From: Erigeron canadensis
Taxonomy: Eukaryota; Streptophyta; Magnoliopsida; Asterales; Asteraceae
Direction: 5' to 3'
Length of the DNA stretch: 64,000 nt
Assembly (NCBI RefSeq): GCF_010389155.1
Contig: NC_057768.1
Location: 4,648,501 to 4,712,500 of the forward strand
Part shown: piece after piece, positions 20,613-31,004 of the stretch
Layout: each line of letters opens with the position of its first letter
How positions within the stretch are numbered: position 1 is the stretch's first letter
Program-made: the position numbers and the translations under genes
The notes under the pieces: generated by a model
What the model was told of the DNA's origin: nothing
The model's input: only the letters and a program-made list of their open reading frames with translations
Database searches by the model: none

Positions 20613-21065
20613 TTATAAACGACGTTTGAAACTCTGATCACGATCACGATGAAGAATGGAACCTAAGCTTGATGGCCTCGTCGACAAGTGACCCTCTTTG
20701 ATATCAAATGAATGCTTGCATGAAAACAAGAAAAATTTGCTCTGTTTGCGAACTTTAGTACCGATGTTTTTTTTCATCTCTACCTTACCCTTTAAATTAT
20801 CACAATCTTTTGTACATTCTATCATAGCTGCAAAAAAAGGATCCTCCTCCTTCCACAAAAAGATCCCTTTGGATACACTTCTCACCGGCTTCCTAAACGA
20901 CCCTGGTGGCAACGGAAGAGATAACTTCGGTTGCACCTCACGGTTGTAGCCACTTATCCCAGGAATAAAAGCACATATAGGTGATGCCATAAACTTTGGC
21001 ACCCCAGGAATTTTCTCCCATGAAAAAGGTACATGAACCTTTGAGTTACTTTTCTTGTGGCTCAT
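20613..21065 (-). CDS. DUF688 family protein, 150 aa
   Basis: An intact intronless frame on the minus strand. Near its N-terminus it carries VPFSWEKIPGVPK (residues about 13-25), the diagnostic motif of the plant DUF688 family; a proline-rich LSLPLPPGSFRKP segment follows. The C-terminus is basic and ends SFKRRL. No signal peptide or membrane segment is seen. The family has no established function; members are small to medium plant proteins. Two truncated copies of its 3' end lie at 8191 and 14585, so this is the surviving member of a duplicated gene. At 150 aa it is shorter than many family members, but start and stop are clean. Confidence 0.8.
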   Translation of the reverse strand: MSHKKSNSKVHVPFSWEKIPGVPKFMASPICAFIPGISGYNREVQPKLSLPLPPGSFRKPVRSVSKGIFLWKEEDPFFAAMIECTKDCDNLKGKVEMKKNIGTKVRKQSKFFLFSCKHSFDIKEGHLSTRPSSLGSILHRDRDQSFKRRL

Positions 21066-21941
21066 TTATATGTGAACTTTTAAGACAAAAATTTGAGAAA
21101 CTATATTGGGTACTTGTAGCGTATTATATATGAGGTTTTTCATTGTGTGGTTTAAAGGGTTTAACTCACTATAACTGGCGAGAAACTCAAAGTGATATCT
21201 CAATGAAACGTGGGTTTAAAGCTAGTTAATTTAATTGCTTTTAAAACAATTCATGGACATTTGATGAGTAATATGAAGCATAATAATAAGAAGAAAATAA
21301 AATGGAAGATTTAAATGAGTCTGTTGGTGTTTTCAAACGTACTAGTTGACTAAATCCATTATTGTTCACTCTCTTGTTTGGTGTGAGGTAGTGTTACAAC
21401 AACTACATTCATACTTGTACATTATCATGTGTTTTTTTCATTCTTAGACTAGTCTAATTATATTTTCATTATTTTGGATATTTATGATAAATCCACCATT
21501 TTCCTCTTAGCATATGCAATAAGTAGCATATCAGATCTGTATACACATGGAGGATAGGTCTTTCGTCCACTTTATAAGTTTGCAAATATATATCTCTCTT
21601 TTTTTCCCCCGTAATGAATAAAAATCCGGGTATTAGGAGCAATCGAATTGGCGAAAAACAACTCCATGCACTCATAAAACGCAGACGACACTTGATATAT
21701 GGGTAGTGATATATATACAACAATTTTTTGTCATTCACAACAACTGTACACATTATACTGCACAGTGTATAACTGTATAAAACAAACATTGTTGTGGAAA
21801 GTTAAAAGTTGTTGTAGATTTACCATTTCCCTTTGATATATAGCGCAACCCGACAATCTCCAATTTCAAGAAAACCAACTGCTAAAAAGTCTACTCTAGT
21901 AAACTTGACTCCAGGAGAGACTAATTTGAACCAATGACTTA
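21066..21941. other. Intergenic upstream of DUF688, nothing resolved
   Basis: No gene or element boundary recognised. The open frame 21789-21469 on the minus strand lacks any domain. Confidence 0.5.
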
Positions 21942-22606
21942 GGGTGGAGGGAGCCGAAAGAGAGATGGAGACGAGATGGAGGGAGATGGGCGAGTTTCGG
22001 ATGCCGGTGAGGGGAGATGAGCGCGAGCTGGGTTGAGCGAGATGCAGGGAGTTGGAGACGAGAGGGGGCAAAGGTGTAAGTTTTTCAAACGGTCATGTGA
22101 CCGTTGGAGGACCTATGGTGTTAAAAAAAGACGCTCCAGGGACCAATTGTGTCAAGTCTGGAAAACTTTTTTTTTTTTTAAATTTGTATATAAAGGGTCG
22201 AACCTATTATACCAAAAACACAACCAAACACCATTTTTACTCTATATTTCTCATTTCAAACACAAATATTAACATATTTTCATCATATGAAGAGTAGTTA
22301 TGTTTTTTTAAAGTTATGCATTATGTGTTTTTATTAAGTACGTGTGTGTTTTTACTTTTAAAATGTAATTTTTTAAGTGTCATGTAATGTATTTGGTTAT
22401 TAATAAAAAAGTATAAATTAAAAAGGGTTAATTATGTAAAGTTTATAATGTTAAGGATAAATTATTAAAATGTGAAAAAAGGTTCGGAGTTTCGGTTGCC
22501 ACTAAAAAAAAGTTAAAAAAAAGTTAGAGAGTTAAAATTAGGTGGAGTAATTTGATTGATTATTGGAAGGGAGATGAAAAGGTTGGAGGGTTCGGCTCCC
22601 TCCCCC
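21942..22606. mobile_element. Non-autonomous PIF/Harbinger-like element, 665 bp
   Basis: The left end GGGTGGAGGGAGCCGAA and right end TTCGGCTCCCTCCCCC are inverted repeats, flanked by TTA at 21939-21941 and 22607-22609. A TTA duplication with G-rich ends is the PIF/Harbinger signature. The interior has no transposase. Its ends differ from those of the autonomous element at 23198, so it belongs to another subfamily. Confidence 0.7.
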
Positions 22607-23197
22607 TTATCACCAAGCAACCCATTTCATCATTATTGCCCATATAACTATACCAAAATATGAGTGGCATGCAAATCATATAATCATTTTTTTTATAAAT
22701 GATGTTTTAATGTTAAAAAATTTAAAAAAAAAAAGAAGCATTTTTCTAATAATTAACGTCCGTTACCGTCTACAACAGTTTATGAGGAAGTCCGTTACCG
22801 TCTACAACAGTTTATGAGGAAGTTTTCAATGTATAGTTGTATCTTTATTTATGGTAGAAATATTGCTTTCAGGTTTACCAAAAGTAAAGAAGGATCTCTA
22901 ACCTTGCAAGGAGTAATGATCAAACTCTTAACCCATATCTCGATGTAGAGGCAAATATTTTAACCAATTAATCTAATCTCAAATTTTTTTTGATGTACAT
23001 AATTTTTTTTTTGAACTATTAATTAGGAAATCTCTTTAAGAAATTATTCGACCTATCATATTCGTTTTTTTCCTATGCCATAGGTACATTATTTAATTTA
23101 ATCGAGAACCTCATTTAGTAGCCCGTTACCCGTAGGCACTAAATATGATAAAGGTAAACCCATAAATTCATTAGTCCGATAATTTGGAGAAAACTTA
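22607..23197. other. Intergenic, possibly Helitron remnant
   Basis: AT-rich and without genes. It may be continuous with 26120-26217 across the Harbinger insertion, where a Helitron-like 3' end is seen. Confidence 0.35.
22758..22821. repeat. Perfect 32-bp tandem duplication
   Basis: The unit gtccgttaccgtctacaaca...tatgaggaa occurs twice, head to tail (22758-22789 and 22790-22821), with no mismatch. Confidence 0.95.
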
Positions 23198-23485
23198 GGG
23201 GGGTGGGAGTCGTTTTGGTGTGAGGCGCGGTGAACCCCAGCCCCGCGCGGGTACACCGCCGCCGGTGGGTCGGGGTGGGGAAAAGGAGGAAGAAAGCGGG
23301 GAAGGAAGCCCGAGGAGAGAGAAATGATCGTGGGGCCCGCGCGCAGGAAAGGAGCCACTGGTGGCTTGCCACGTGGCGAGGGGAGCGGAGGAAGTGACCG
23401 TTGCCTTTTTTTTTTTTTTTTTCCTTTTACCTCTTTCTTTATATATATACACTCTTTTCTTCTTTAAACAACACACAACTACTCT

Positions 23486-24439
23486 TGTTAGGTCCAGTTT
23501 AAGCTAAACTGGAGCTCTCCAGTGACATCTGGAGAGCATGAGGAATTGTCCGAAATATTAGAAGTCCAGTTGCATTGTACAGGTTTAGCAACTGATGACT
23601 TCCTCCAGTTGAGATCAGAAGTCTAGAATCTGAAAACCTTCCAGTTGAAGTCAAAGACAACAAATGGAAGATAGAGATTGGCAATGGCAGCGAAGCCCAG
23701 TTGACAATCTACCAGATCAATCAACTGGAGAATCCTCCAGTGTAAATGCTCTTACAAAGCTTTACACTGATTACGAGGAGGACCTTTTTACTCTACATCC
23801 TTTTAACCGGACAATGATATTGTCTTTGGATAAAGATACAAAGATGTAGAGTGGTTGAATAAAGTAACCTTTTGTCTTACTTTATTTAACACACACAAAG
23901 GATTATTTAAACAATACTTTTGTGTGCTGTCAACCATATTTGTACGTCGAAGTTGAGATCCCCATGCTCAATCTTCGACTATAAATAGAGGTCCTTGCAC
24001 AAGCTGTTTCAACAACTTTGAAAATACATATATTCTGCAATATTGGTGAACTTGTGCAATATTCTCTCAATCGTAAAAAGGAACATTTCACAACTCTAAG
24101 TGTTTCGATTGTTAAGGAGAATTTCCAAGTTTAGATCAATTGTAATTCATGGGTTGTTAGGATATTTACATTCTTTTATTATCTTGGTTCCGCAACAACC
24201 TTGTATTTTATTTGAACAAGTAATAAATAAAATACACTTGAAAATTACATATTGTCTCACCAGTTTATATACTTGTCATTTGTATTATTGCACTTATTTA
24301 TATTCTGTAACTCTAGTTAACCTGGTACACGATCAATCTAAACTGGTCACTTCCAGATTAATTGATCGTGTTGCAAAGTTCACTCACCATCGACATAGAG
24401 GTGTCTTCAGCACCCATCTAGTAATAGTTGGGACTTACA
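23486..24439 (+). mobile_element. Solo LTR, 954 bp, nested in Harbinger leader
   Basis: It begins TGTTAGG and ends CTTACA, flanked by the perfect 5-bp duplication actct at 23481-23485 and 24440-24444. A TATA box TATAAATA is at 23980-23987. The first 250 bp (U3) hold two hairpins (CCAGTTTA/TAAACTGG and CTCTCCAG/CTGGAGAG) and six CAGTTG or CAACTG motifs. It has no internal coding region, so it results from LTR-LTR recombination of a former element. Confidence 0.85.
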
Positions 24440-24522
24440 ACTCTCATTTTCACTACATTTTTATAAAATTCAAACACCCCAACCTTTTCATCACTAATTT
24501 CTTACACCCAACACCAAAAAAT

Positions 24523-25767
24523 ATGGCTTCCGGTATTTTGGATAATTCGAGCGACTCTCCCGACGAGTCAAACGATAGCTCTATGGAATTCTTTGTTAAC
24601 GCGTTACACTTTATTGAAGATACGGCAACTTCTAGTGCTCCTCAAACTCGACGGTATACGGACCGGCATCAGGAAATTGGTCTTGATACTCTTTTGAACG
24701 ATTGGTTCGTTCAACAACCAAAATACGAAGATGATTACTTTCGAAAGAAGTTTCGAATGGACAAGACCATGTTTTTAGATATCGTGCGCGACATTGAAGC
24801 AAACTTCCCGTATTTCCAAGAACGTTACGATGCAAGAGGAAGAAAAAGTTTTACGGCAATACAAAAATGCACATCCGCCGTTAGGCAACTCGCGACGGGT
24901 AACGCACCAGACGAGTATGACGAGTATTTGTGCATGGCAGCCAGAACCGCACGAGAGACCCTTGATTATTTTTGTGACGCCATCATTCGGTTGTATAGCC
25001 GAGAGTACCTACGTAGGCCGACGTCACACGACGTTGCACGCATCTTTGAGGCCCACGAGCTTCGTCATCATATGCCTGGGATGCTTGGTAGCATCGATTG
25101 CACACATGTCGAGTGGGCGGCATGTCCTAGACGTTTGAGAGGGCAATACACAAGGGGTGACCACAACGGTCCAACTATTATGCTTGAAATCACCACGTCA
25201 CATGATTTGTGGATTTGGCATGCTTTTTTCGGTGTCCCGGGGTCGAACAACGACATCAACGTGTTGAACCAATCCGATTTGTATGTCACAGCGCGTAACG
25301 GAACGGCTCCGGATTCTTCATTCCACGTGAATGGGCGAGATTATAAACGTGGCTACTATCTTAGTGATGGGATCTACAACAAGTGGTCAACACTTGTTAA
25401 AGCATACCCGTATCCAACCGACCCTAAGGAAAAAAGATTCAAGAAATTGCAAGAGGCGGCCAGAAAAGATGTCGAGCGAGCTTTTGGTGTCCTCAAAGGT
25501 AAATGGAAAATTCTTCAACGACCTCTTCGACCTCTAACGAAAGACAAGATTGGAAAGTATGTTCATACATGTATTATCTTACACAACATGATCATTAAGA
25601 GGGACGGGAGAGCAATCTCACCGGTCCATATAATGGACCCGCCAGTGCAACCGGTGTTCGATGAAAGTGTGTATGCGGAGTTGATTGACGAAGAAGTTCA
25701 CCATCGCCTTCGATATGATCTTACGGAGCACGTATGGGCTCAAGATTTGGCGTATCTCGATGATTAG
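24523..25767 (+). CDS. PIF/Harbinger transposase (DDE_Tnp_4 nuclease), 414 aa
   Basis: The frame is open from 24100, but that upstream part lies in the solo LTR, so the start is placed at the ATG at 24523, the first one after the LTR that begins a normal N-terminus ([10 protein letters not shown]). An N-terminal helix-rich DNA-binding region ([14 protein letters not shown]) precedes the DDE nuclease. Catalytic residues are D192 in [10 protein letters not shown]244 in GSNNDINVL and E318 in [13 protein letters not shown]. It cuts and rejoins DNA at the terminal repeats. The length is normal for the family and there are no stops or frameshifts. Domesticated relatives (ALP1, HARBI1) exist, but the flanking repeats show this is a transposon gene. 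Its native leader is interrupted by the solo LTR, so its expression may now depend on the LTR promoter. Confidence 0.9.
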   Translation: MASGILDNSSDSPDESNDSSMEFFVNALHFIEDTATSSAPQTRRYTDRHQEIGLDTLLNDWFVQQPKYEDDYFRKKFRMDKTMFLDIVRDIEANFPYFQERYDARGRKSFTAIQKCTSAVRQLATGNAPDEYDEYLCMAARTARETLDYFCDAIIRLYSREYLRRPTSHDVARIFEAHELRHHMPGMLGSIDCTHVEWAACPRRLRGQYTRGDHNGPTIMLEITTSHDLWIWHAFFGVPGSNNDINVLNQSDLYVTARNGTAPDSSFHVNGRDYKRGYYLSDGIYNKWSTLVKAYPYPTDPKEKRFKKLQEAARKDVERAFGVLKGKWKILQRPLRPLTKDKIGKYVHTCIILHNMIIKRDGRAISPVHIMDPPVQPVFDESVYAELIDEEVHHRLRYDLTEHVWAQDLAYLDD

Positions 25768-25885
25768 TTTTTTTTTTAGTATTATGTTATGTTTCTTTTT
25801 TTTTAAGTATTTATTTAATGTTTATTGTTTTTTAGTATTATGTAATGTTTTTTTTTTTTTAAGTATTATGTAATGTTTCTTTGTT
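25768..25885. repeat. Imperfect short tandem repeats after transposase stop
   Basis: Variants of ttttagtattatgtaatgtt recur about three times, separated by T-runs, in the 3' untranslated part of the Harbinger element. Confidence 0.6.
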
Positions 25886-26180
25886 TTAATATAATAAAAG
25901 GGTATGTTTTTTAATTTTAAAATAATTTGTGATTTTGTTAAGTAAAAATAAATGGAAATAAAAATGATGATTTGGAAATTGGGGTTGGGGTGAGTAGCGC
26001 CATAGTTTTGGGGTGATTTGGGGTGAATTGGGGAAGTTTGAGGTGGAGGGTTTTTATTGGAAGATGGTGATGTGGAAATTTGGGGAAGTTTGGGGTTGGG
26101 GAAACCACTCCCACCCCCCTTATGAACTCATTCACCTAAAAGTATGACCATAAATCAATGGTAAACTCAACCAGTCTTGT

Positions 26181-26217
26181 ACTCGCGCGATGTGGCGGGG
26201 CATAAAAAAAAAGCTAG
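26181..26217 (+). other. Possible Helitron 3' end
   Basis: A GC-rich imperfect hairpin (ctcgcgcgatgtggcgggg) is followed by an A-run and CTAG|T at 26214-26218, the layout of Helitron 3' ends. The stem is poor and the 5' end was not found; the Harbinger element may split it. Confidence 0.35.
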
Positions 26218-26247
26218 TTAAGTAGTGGTACCGTGTTATTACATGAA

Positions 26248-26537
26248 GGGATTATTTTCTGGAATGTAACTATTTTTAACCGAATGTCTATAGTAGGAAA
26301 AAACTAAAGTTATGTGTATTGTATGTAAGTAACTTGAAAAAATGTTTATTGTATGTAAGAAAACATACGTGGCAACCATATACAGGTGCCACTTGTCAGA
26401 TTTTAATTGGTTGAAACGAAATTCTTACATACAATAAACATTATTTTAAAGTTGTTTACATACAATACACACAACTTTAGTTATTTCCTACAATAGACAT
26501 TCGTTCAAAGTTTCTTACATTCGAGGAAACTAATCCC
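26248..26537. mobile_element. MULE-type MITE, copy 2
   Basis: A 290-bp fold-back element from GGGATTATTTTCTGG to GAGGAAACTAATCCC, same family as 5927-6218 and 27703-27978. The 9-bp duplication ttacatgaa is perfect (26239-26247 and 26538-26546). Confidence 0.9.
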
Positions 26538-26838
26538 TTACATGAATGTATGATTCAACTCAAGTGTTTCTTAGTCCGGCTGAAAGTGCAAACCGCCGTT
26601 GTTGTTTTTGAGTGAGTGTTTTTGATGTTGATTGATTATTAAATCCAGTAACACATGTAAGCTTTTTTGGTATACTATGTGAACAACTGCAGTGAAGGGA
26701 AGAGGCACGCGTAAGGTTTTTTTTAAGGGTATTTTTGGAATTTCAGGGATAAAGTGTTTGATGGTAGTATAGATTAAAAGGGTAAATTAGAGATTTTAAA
26801 GATAAAGTGTTAAATTTTAGGGGGTTAGTTTGTTTATA

Positions 26839-27032
26839 TAGATGGATGAGGATTCCCTCAAGTTGAAACTCCAACTTGAGTCGAGTTGAGGGGATCTTGA
26901 CCATTGAATGAAAATCAAGGGCCAAGATTAAAAGATAATCTTTACATTTTAACCCTTGAATTCCATCTAAGGGCTAAGAAACTCTTAACTTGACCCCTCA
27001 AGTTGAAAGTAACTTGAGGGGATCTCCATCCT
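26839..27032. mobile_element. Fold-back MITE of unknown superfamily
   Basis: The left arm agatggatgaggattccctc and right arm gaggggatctccatcctag are complementary with mismatches, and the stretch ccctcaagttga occurs in both orientations inside. The outer junctions tatagat and agatagat suggest, but do not prove, a duplication. Non-coding. Confidence 0.5.
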
Positions 27033-27149
27033 AGATAGATAGTATTGATAATTACTCAAAGTTGAACCTGGGTCTAAACTCACGTTCCAATCATTCTATG
27101 AAGAAATTGGACTGTTTTTAAGGTCTTTTTTTAGTTTTTCTTCACGAGA

Positions 27150-27528
27150 ATAGCACCCGCGCGTTGCGGTGGTGATGGAGGTGATGGATGGGTGGTGATG
27201 GGGTGATCTACCTGACGTATATCGAATGATCACTCTAATGAAATAGCATGAAATTTTAAGAACACTCATATAATTTTTATAATTTATCGATGTACGCTTT
27301 TTGAGATAAAAGATTTTGAATGAATTAAAAGATTAAAATGATTTATGAAGGAGAGTGGAAAAAAATGATTGTTTGAGATTTGATAAGAGAAAAAGGGTTT
27401 TATAGTTATTTTTATATAAATATAGAATAGATAGGAGGGCATTTTGGAAAAGTACTTAAAATTAATATTAAAAATTGAAGTTTAATGTTGAAAATTTTGA
27501 GGAAATCTGCTTTATAATATAATATAGA
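27150..27528 (-). mobile_element. Non-autonomous Helitron, minus strand, 379 bp
   Basis: Read on the minus strand, the 5' end is A|TCTATATTATATTATAAAGC, at 27528. The 3' end has the hairpin-forming CCGCAACGCGCGGG followed by GTGCTAT|T, at 27150, where CTAT replaces the usual CTRR by one base. No coding sequence. The 5' end closely resembles the Helitron at 45005. Confidence 0.7.
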
Positions 27529-27702
27529 TATCATTTATGTGGAACAAGTCTATAAAAGTATGACAATGAGTCAACTATCCAACTTTTTTTTATGTGATGC
27601 CCAAAAGTATATTTCTGATTGACTTGTTTTTCACAAAGATATTTTGGAATTTATATTTTTAATAACTAAATCTAAGATCCGTACATTGATACAAAATAAA
27701 AT

Positions 27703-27978
27703 AGGATTAGTTTCCTGTAATATAACTATCTTTGACCGAATGTCTATAAGTTATGTGTATTGTATGTAAGCAACTTGAAAAAATGTTTATTGTATGTAAG
27801 AAAACATACGTGACAACCATATACAGGTGCCACTTGTCAGATTTTAATTGGTTAAAACGAAATTCTTAGATATAATAAACATTATTTCAAAGTTGTTTAC
27901 ATACAATACACACAACTTTAGTTATTTCTTACTATAGACATTCGTTCAAAGTTTCTTACATTCAAGGAAACTAATCCC
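27703..27978. mobile_element. MULE-type MITE, copy 3
   Basis: A 276-bp member of the family at 5927 and 26248, with a small deletion near its left arm (gtctataagttatg). The 9-bp duplication aaataaaat is perfect (27694-27702 and 27979-27987). It lies only about 1.2 kb from copy 2, in the same orientation of its loop sequence. Confidence 0.9.
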
Positions 27979-28194
27979 AAATAAAATTAACCACTAGAGG
28001 CAAGAAAAAGAAATGCCTTATAGATTCCTCAGATGGATTTTTTTGAATGATCGATTCCAAGACATTACTCCTACAAACAAAAGTTGTATTCTGTTTTTAA
28101 GTTGGTTTCTATGTGACATGTGTAATTCATTCATCATCTTTCATTCGTTACCTCTTTGATTTTTCCATGTGACTTCATCTTATAGTTAGGAGGA

Positions 28195-28508
28195 TAATTA
28201 GGTTAATCTATTAGGAGAGTTTATCACTACTCTTTTCATATGATGTAAAACATTAGTTGTCATTCTAACTTTAGTTGAGTGGTAGAGGTTTTTCTGTTTC
28301 TAAAAGTTCAATGTAAATATATTGATTAGTTTAGGATTTATAGATAATTAGGTTGATCTATTAGGAGGATTTATCCACTGCTCTTTTCATATGATGTAAA
28401 ACGTTAGTTGTCATTCTAACTTTAGTTGAGTGATAGAGGTTTATCTGTTTCTAAAAGTTCAATATCTAACATCAGTAAATATATTGATTAGTTTAGGATT
28501 TATAAATA
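28195..28508. repeat. Tandem duplication, 148-bp period
   Basis: Two head-to-tail copies start gataattaggtt at 28195 and 28343 and share ctcttttcatatgatgtaaa and gtcattctaactttagttga, with a few substitutions and one short insertion in the second copy. Non-coding. Confidence 0.85.
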
Positions 28509-30091
28509 AATATAGTATACAATAGTCAATCGTTTAAAAAATGTAAACGTTTACTGCCGTTAAAAAAAAAAATGTAAACGTTAATTTAAAGTAAATTTTG
28601 TTGCACAACATGAATAAAACTTGGTTGACTTGTGTTCAGGTATTGCTAATGTTGTGCATTTGTGATTATACTGCTCAAGTGCTTATGATATACAAGCTTG
28701 GATTTGTGACTAAACTTTTTTTTTGGTCAATTATATAAGCAAAACTTAATTTTGATAAATTAAAAATTCCAATTGATCGATTGGATTTATGTTTTTCTTT
28801 TTAGTTAATGGATCACCACCAAATTTCGATCATAAATGTATAGTCCATATTACATAGTTTGGATATTGATTTTTCATTGAAGCCCATGAAGTGAATACAA
28901 TTAGGCCTTTTTTTCATGGTCTCGGTCCAACTATAATTAGGGTTTTTTTTCATATATATATCATCTTTATATTTAACACCATCCAAATCCAAACTGAACT
29001 TTCACCTCTTGCTGTCGATCCCCATTATCATTCAAACTATGTTTTAAAAATCAAACATAGTTCATGTATATTTTTTATTTTTTTTTTATCTCTGATTTAT
29101 TACAAAAGAAAAAAGGGGGGCAATGAAGAGGAAAAACATTTCTCGATTCTGATAATAAAATGCTTTGAATCAAATTCAAAGCATTATTTGATGACTGAAT
29201 TTGTGCGTGTCTGAGCCTCTTTAAATTTTTATAGTTTGTTTTAATGTTCGGTTTGTCTAAATTGTACAGTTTGTCTTATTTTTTTATATCACATATTTGT
29301 TTTTTATATTTAGTGTTTAATTTGTAGTCTAATTCAATTTGAGCAGACTGCAGAGCCTATGTTTCTGTGTTTTAATTTTATATTATCTGGGTAATCTCTT
29401 TTAGTATTGTCAGTTGATTATAGTACCATGCCAAAAATCGGTTAATTTGGATGTTGGACATGGTTAATGCCTGAGTTAGTGATGGTGCAGTTCATACTTT
29501 TTTAACTGGTTGGTCAAATTGACAAAAGAATGACATTTAGGCCCGTTCTTTTTTCGGATCATTAAGGTGGCGTTTTAAGGTGGCGTTTGTTTTCGACTTA
29601 ATAAATTAAGTCGTGACTTAATAAAAAATACTTAATCTATTAAGTCATTAAAAGTGTTTTTTTTTACTTAATAAACAAAAAACAACTGTATTGACTTAAT
29701 ACATTACTTATCCATTCAATTACTTAATCAATTCAGTCACTTAATGGTTAAAAAAACAAACAAGCCTTAAGTGCTGAATATATTAAGTGGCTGAATGTAT
29801 AAATAATGTCTAAATGTATTACCTAAAAAATAGATAATTGACGGTTATTTTTATTTATTAAGTAAAAAAAAAACATAAAATTTGATTGAATACATTAAGT
29901 TCTTAATTAAGAAAAAAAAAAAAAAGACCTTACTTTTGGATTTTTATGCATGTAACTCTTATTCTTTCCTTTTTAACGAAGTTTTTAAAAATCTTTATTT
30001 ATTATACAAGAAATGATTTATTGTTAAGAGGTCATACCTCAATAGTTGAATCGATTAGATATGTAATTATAATGTATAAAAGTGTATTCAT
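28509..30091. other. Intergenic; one probable hAT-like MITE
   Basis: No gene. Near 29576-29768, ttaaggtggcgtttgtttt and aaaaacaaacaagccttaa form inverted ends around sequence rich in acttaat, suggesting a small hAT-like MITE, but no duplication could be read. The 28891-29214 open frame has no domain. Confidence 0.45.
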
Positions 30092-31004
30092 CTATATTAT
30101 TAATTAGTATATTAAAGTAATATATTAATTAAAAAATAGTTACGATTTAATTAATTATGAATTTAATTAATTAAAAGGAGGTGTTTAAGTGTAATTAGGA
30201 ATTAGTGGAGTTTTCAAATTGCTTGTCCATCAAGTTTAAAACCCTAACTAATTAGCCTATAAATAGAAGGCTAATCCTAAGGGTTTTACACACAATTACA
30301 CAAGCAAAAACTCTCATTTTCTCTCCATCTTAGGATCGTCCGAAATCCCCTCTCCTCTTCGGTTTTCGAGTTTTTAGGGTATTAAACAAATGGTTGTTTG
30401 GTTCGTGATTCAGTTACTAGCATACGGTATAAGGGGTGTCTAGCGTGTAATCGTATAGAGGTTTTACTTTAAACCCTAAATCATAATAATATTATTATTA
30501 TTATTTATTCGACTTTTGCATAAGGTACACATTTCAATTCTATTCTTTGTTGATGTTGGTGCAATTTCTATGCACTAATTATTATCCGTTGCAATCAAAT
30601 CTATGGGTTGATCGTTGTGAAGAAATGACGTGAACAAGGCAATGATGACGTCATCTTCACCTCGTGATGACATCATCATAAAGACAAGTTCGTATGGATC
30701 TGTTCAAAAGCCTACGAAGTTGTAGGAAGCCCAGCCCGTTTCTAGAGCCTATATATACTAGAATTAGGTTACAATTATGCTTTAACGATCTTCGTTGCAA
30801 CAGATTTCGTTCATAGCGCACGGGGTAGAGATCTATACCCTGTGCCAATCTGATGTATAATGGTTTGGTGTAATATTCATATGATTATGCTTTAACGATT
30901 TTAGTTGCAATTGTTTCAACAGTTAATTAATATGATTGCATATTCGATTCTTCCGTTGCGCTTACTCGTGAATTGTTACATGTTTATATGCTTACATTCT
31001 AACA
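30092..31004 (+). repeat. Left copia LTR (5' end lost, carries an insertion)
   Basis: It aligns to the right LTR from ctatattattaattag onward and ends TTCTAACA at 31004. The TATA box TATAAATA is at 30258-30265. A nested solo LTR at 30554-30921 makes it longer than the right copy. Confidence 0.85.
30554..30921 (+). mobile_element. Small solo LTR nested in the copia left LTR
   Basis: A 368-bp insertion from TGTTGGTGCAATTTC to GCAATTGTTTCAACA. It is flanked by gttga (30549-30553) and gttaa (30922-30926). The right copia LTR keeps the empty site ctttgttaattaatt, with a single gttaa, which confirms insertion of a 5-bp-duplicating element. It contains a TATATATA near 30751. Confidence 0.75.

Larger units (their letters stand above)
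7965..21065. repeat. Tandem segmental array, units of about 6 kb
   Basis: Matching sequence starts near 7965, 14350 and 20380. Each begins with a variant of caacNTTCTCATCAT, then aaaggct, then taaaaattcagc. Each continues into a copy of the DUF688 3' coding end at 8191, 14585 and 20613. After the DUF688 copy, units 1 and 2 also share later sequence, for example gccgtttttcactacttttt near 8391 and 15202. UGT76-like pseudogene pieces on the minus strand recur across the array. Spacing is about 6.4 and 6.0 kb. Each unit has been reshaped by deletions and insertions. This is direct sequence comparison by eye; exact unit edges are not resolved. Confidence 0.7.
23198..26119 (+). mobile_element. PIF/Harbinger transposon, 2.9 kb, transposase intact
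   Basis: The terminal inverted repeats are GGGGGGTGGGAGTCGTTT at 23198 and its near-perfect complement AAACCACTCCCACCCCCC ending at 26119. TTA duplications lie at 23195-23197 and 26120-26122. Both subterminal regions are G-rich. It encodes one complete transposase (24523-25767). The Myb-like second protein that full PIF/Harbinger elements carry is not seen, so mobility would need a partner from elsewhere. A solo LTR has inserted into the leader at 23486-24439. Confidence 0.9.

Noticed and set aside
23098..23476. Minus-strand Pro/Arg-rich frames at the Harbinger left end
   Set aside because: They translate the G-rich subterminal region; no domain.
24100..24522. N-terminal 141-codon extension of the Harbinger transposase frame
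   Set aside because: It lies in the solo LTR and its junction, is hydrophobic and unlike the family; the ATG at 24523 gives a normal N-terminus.
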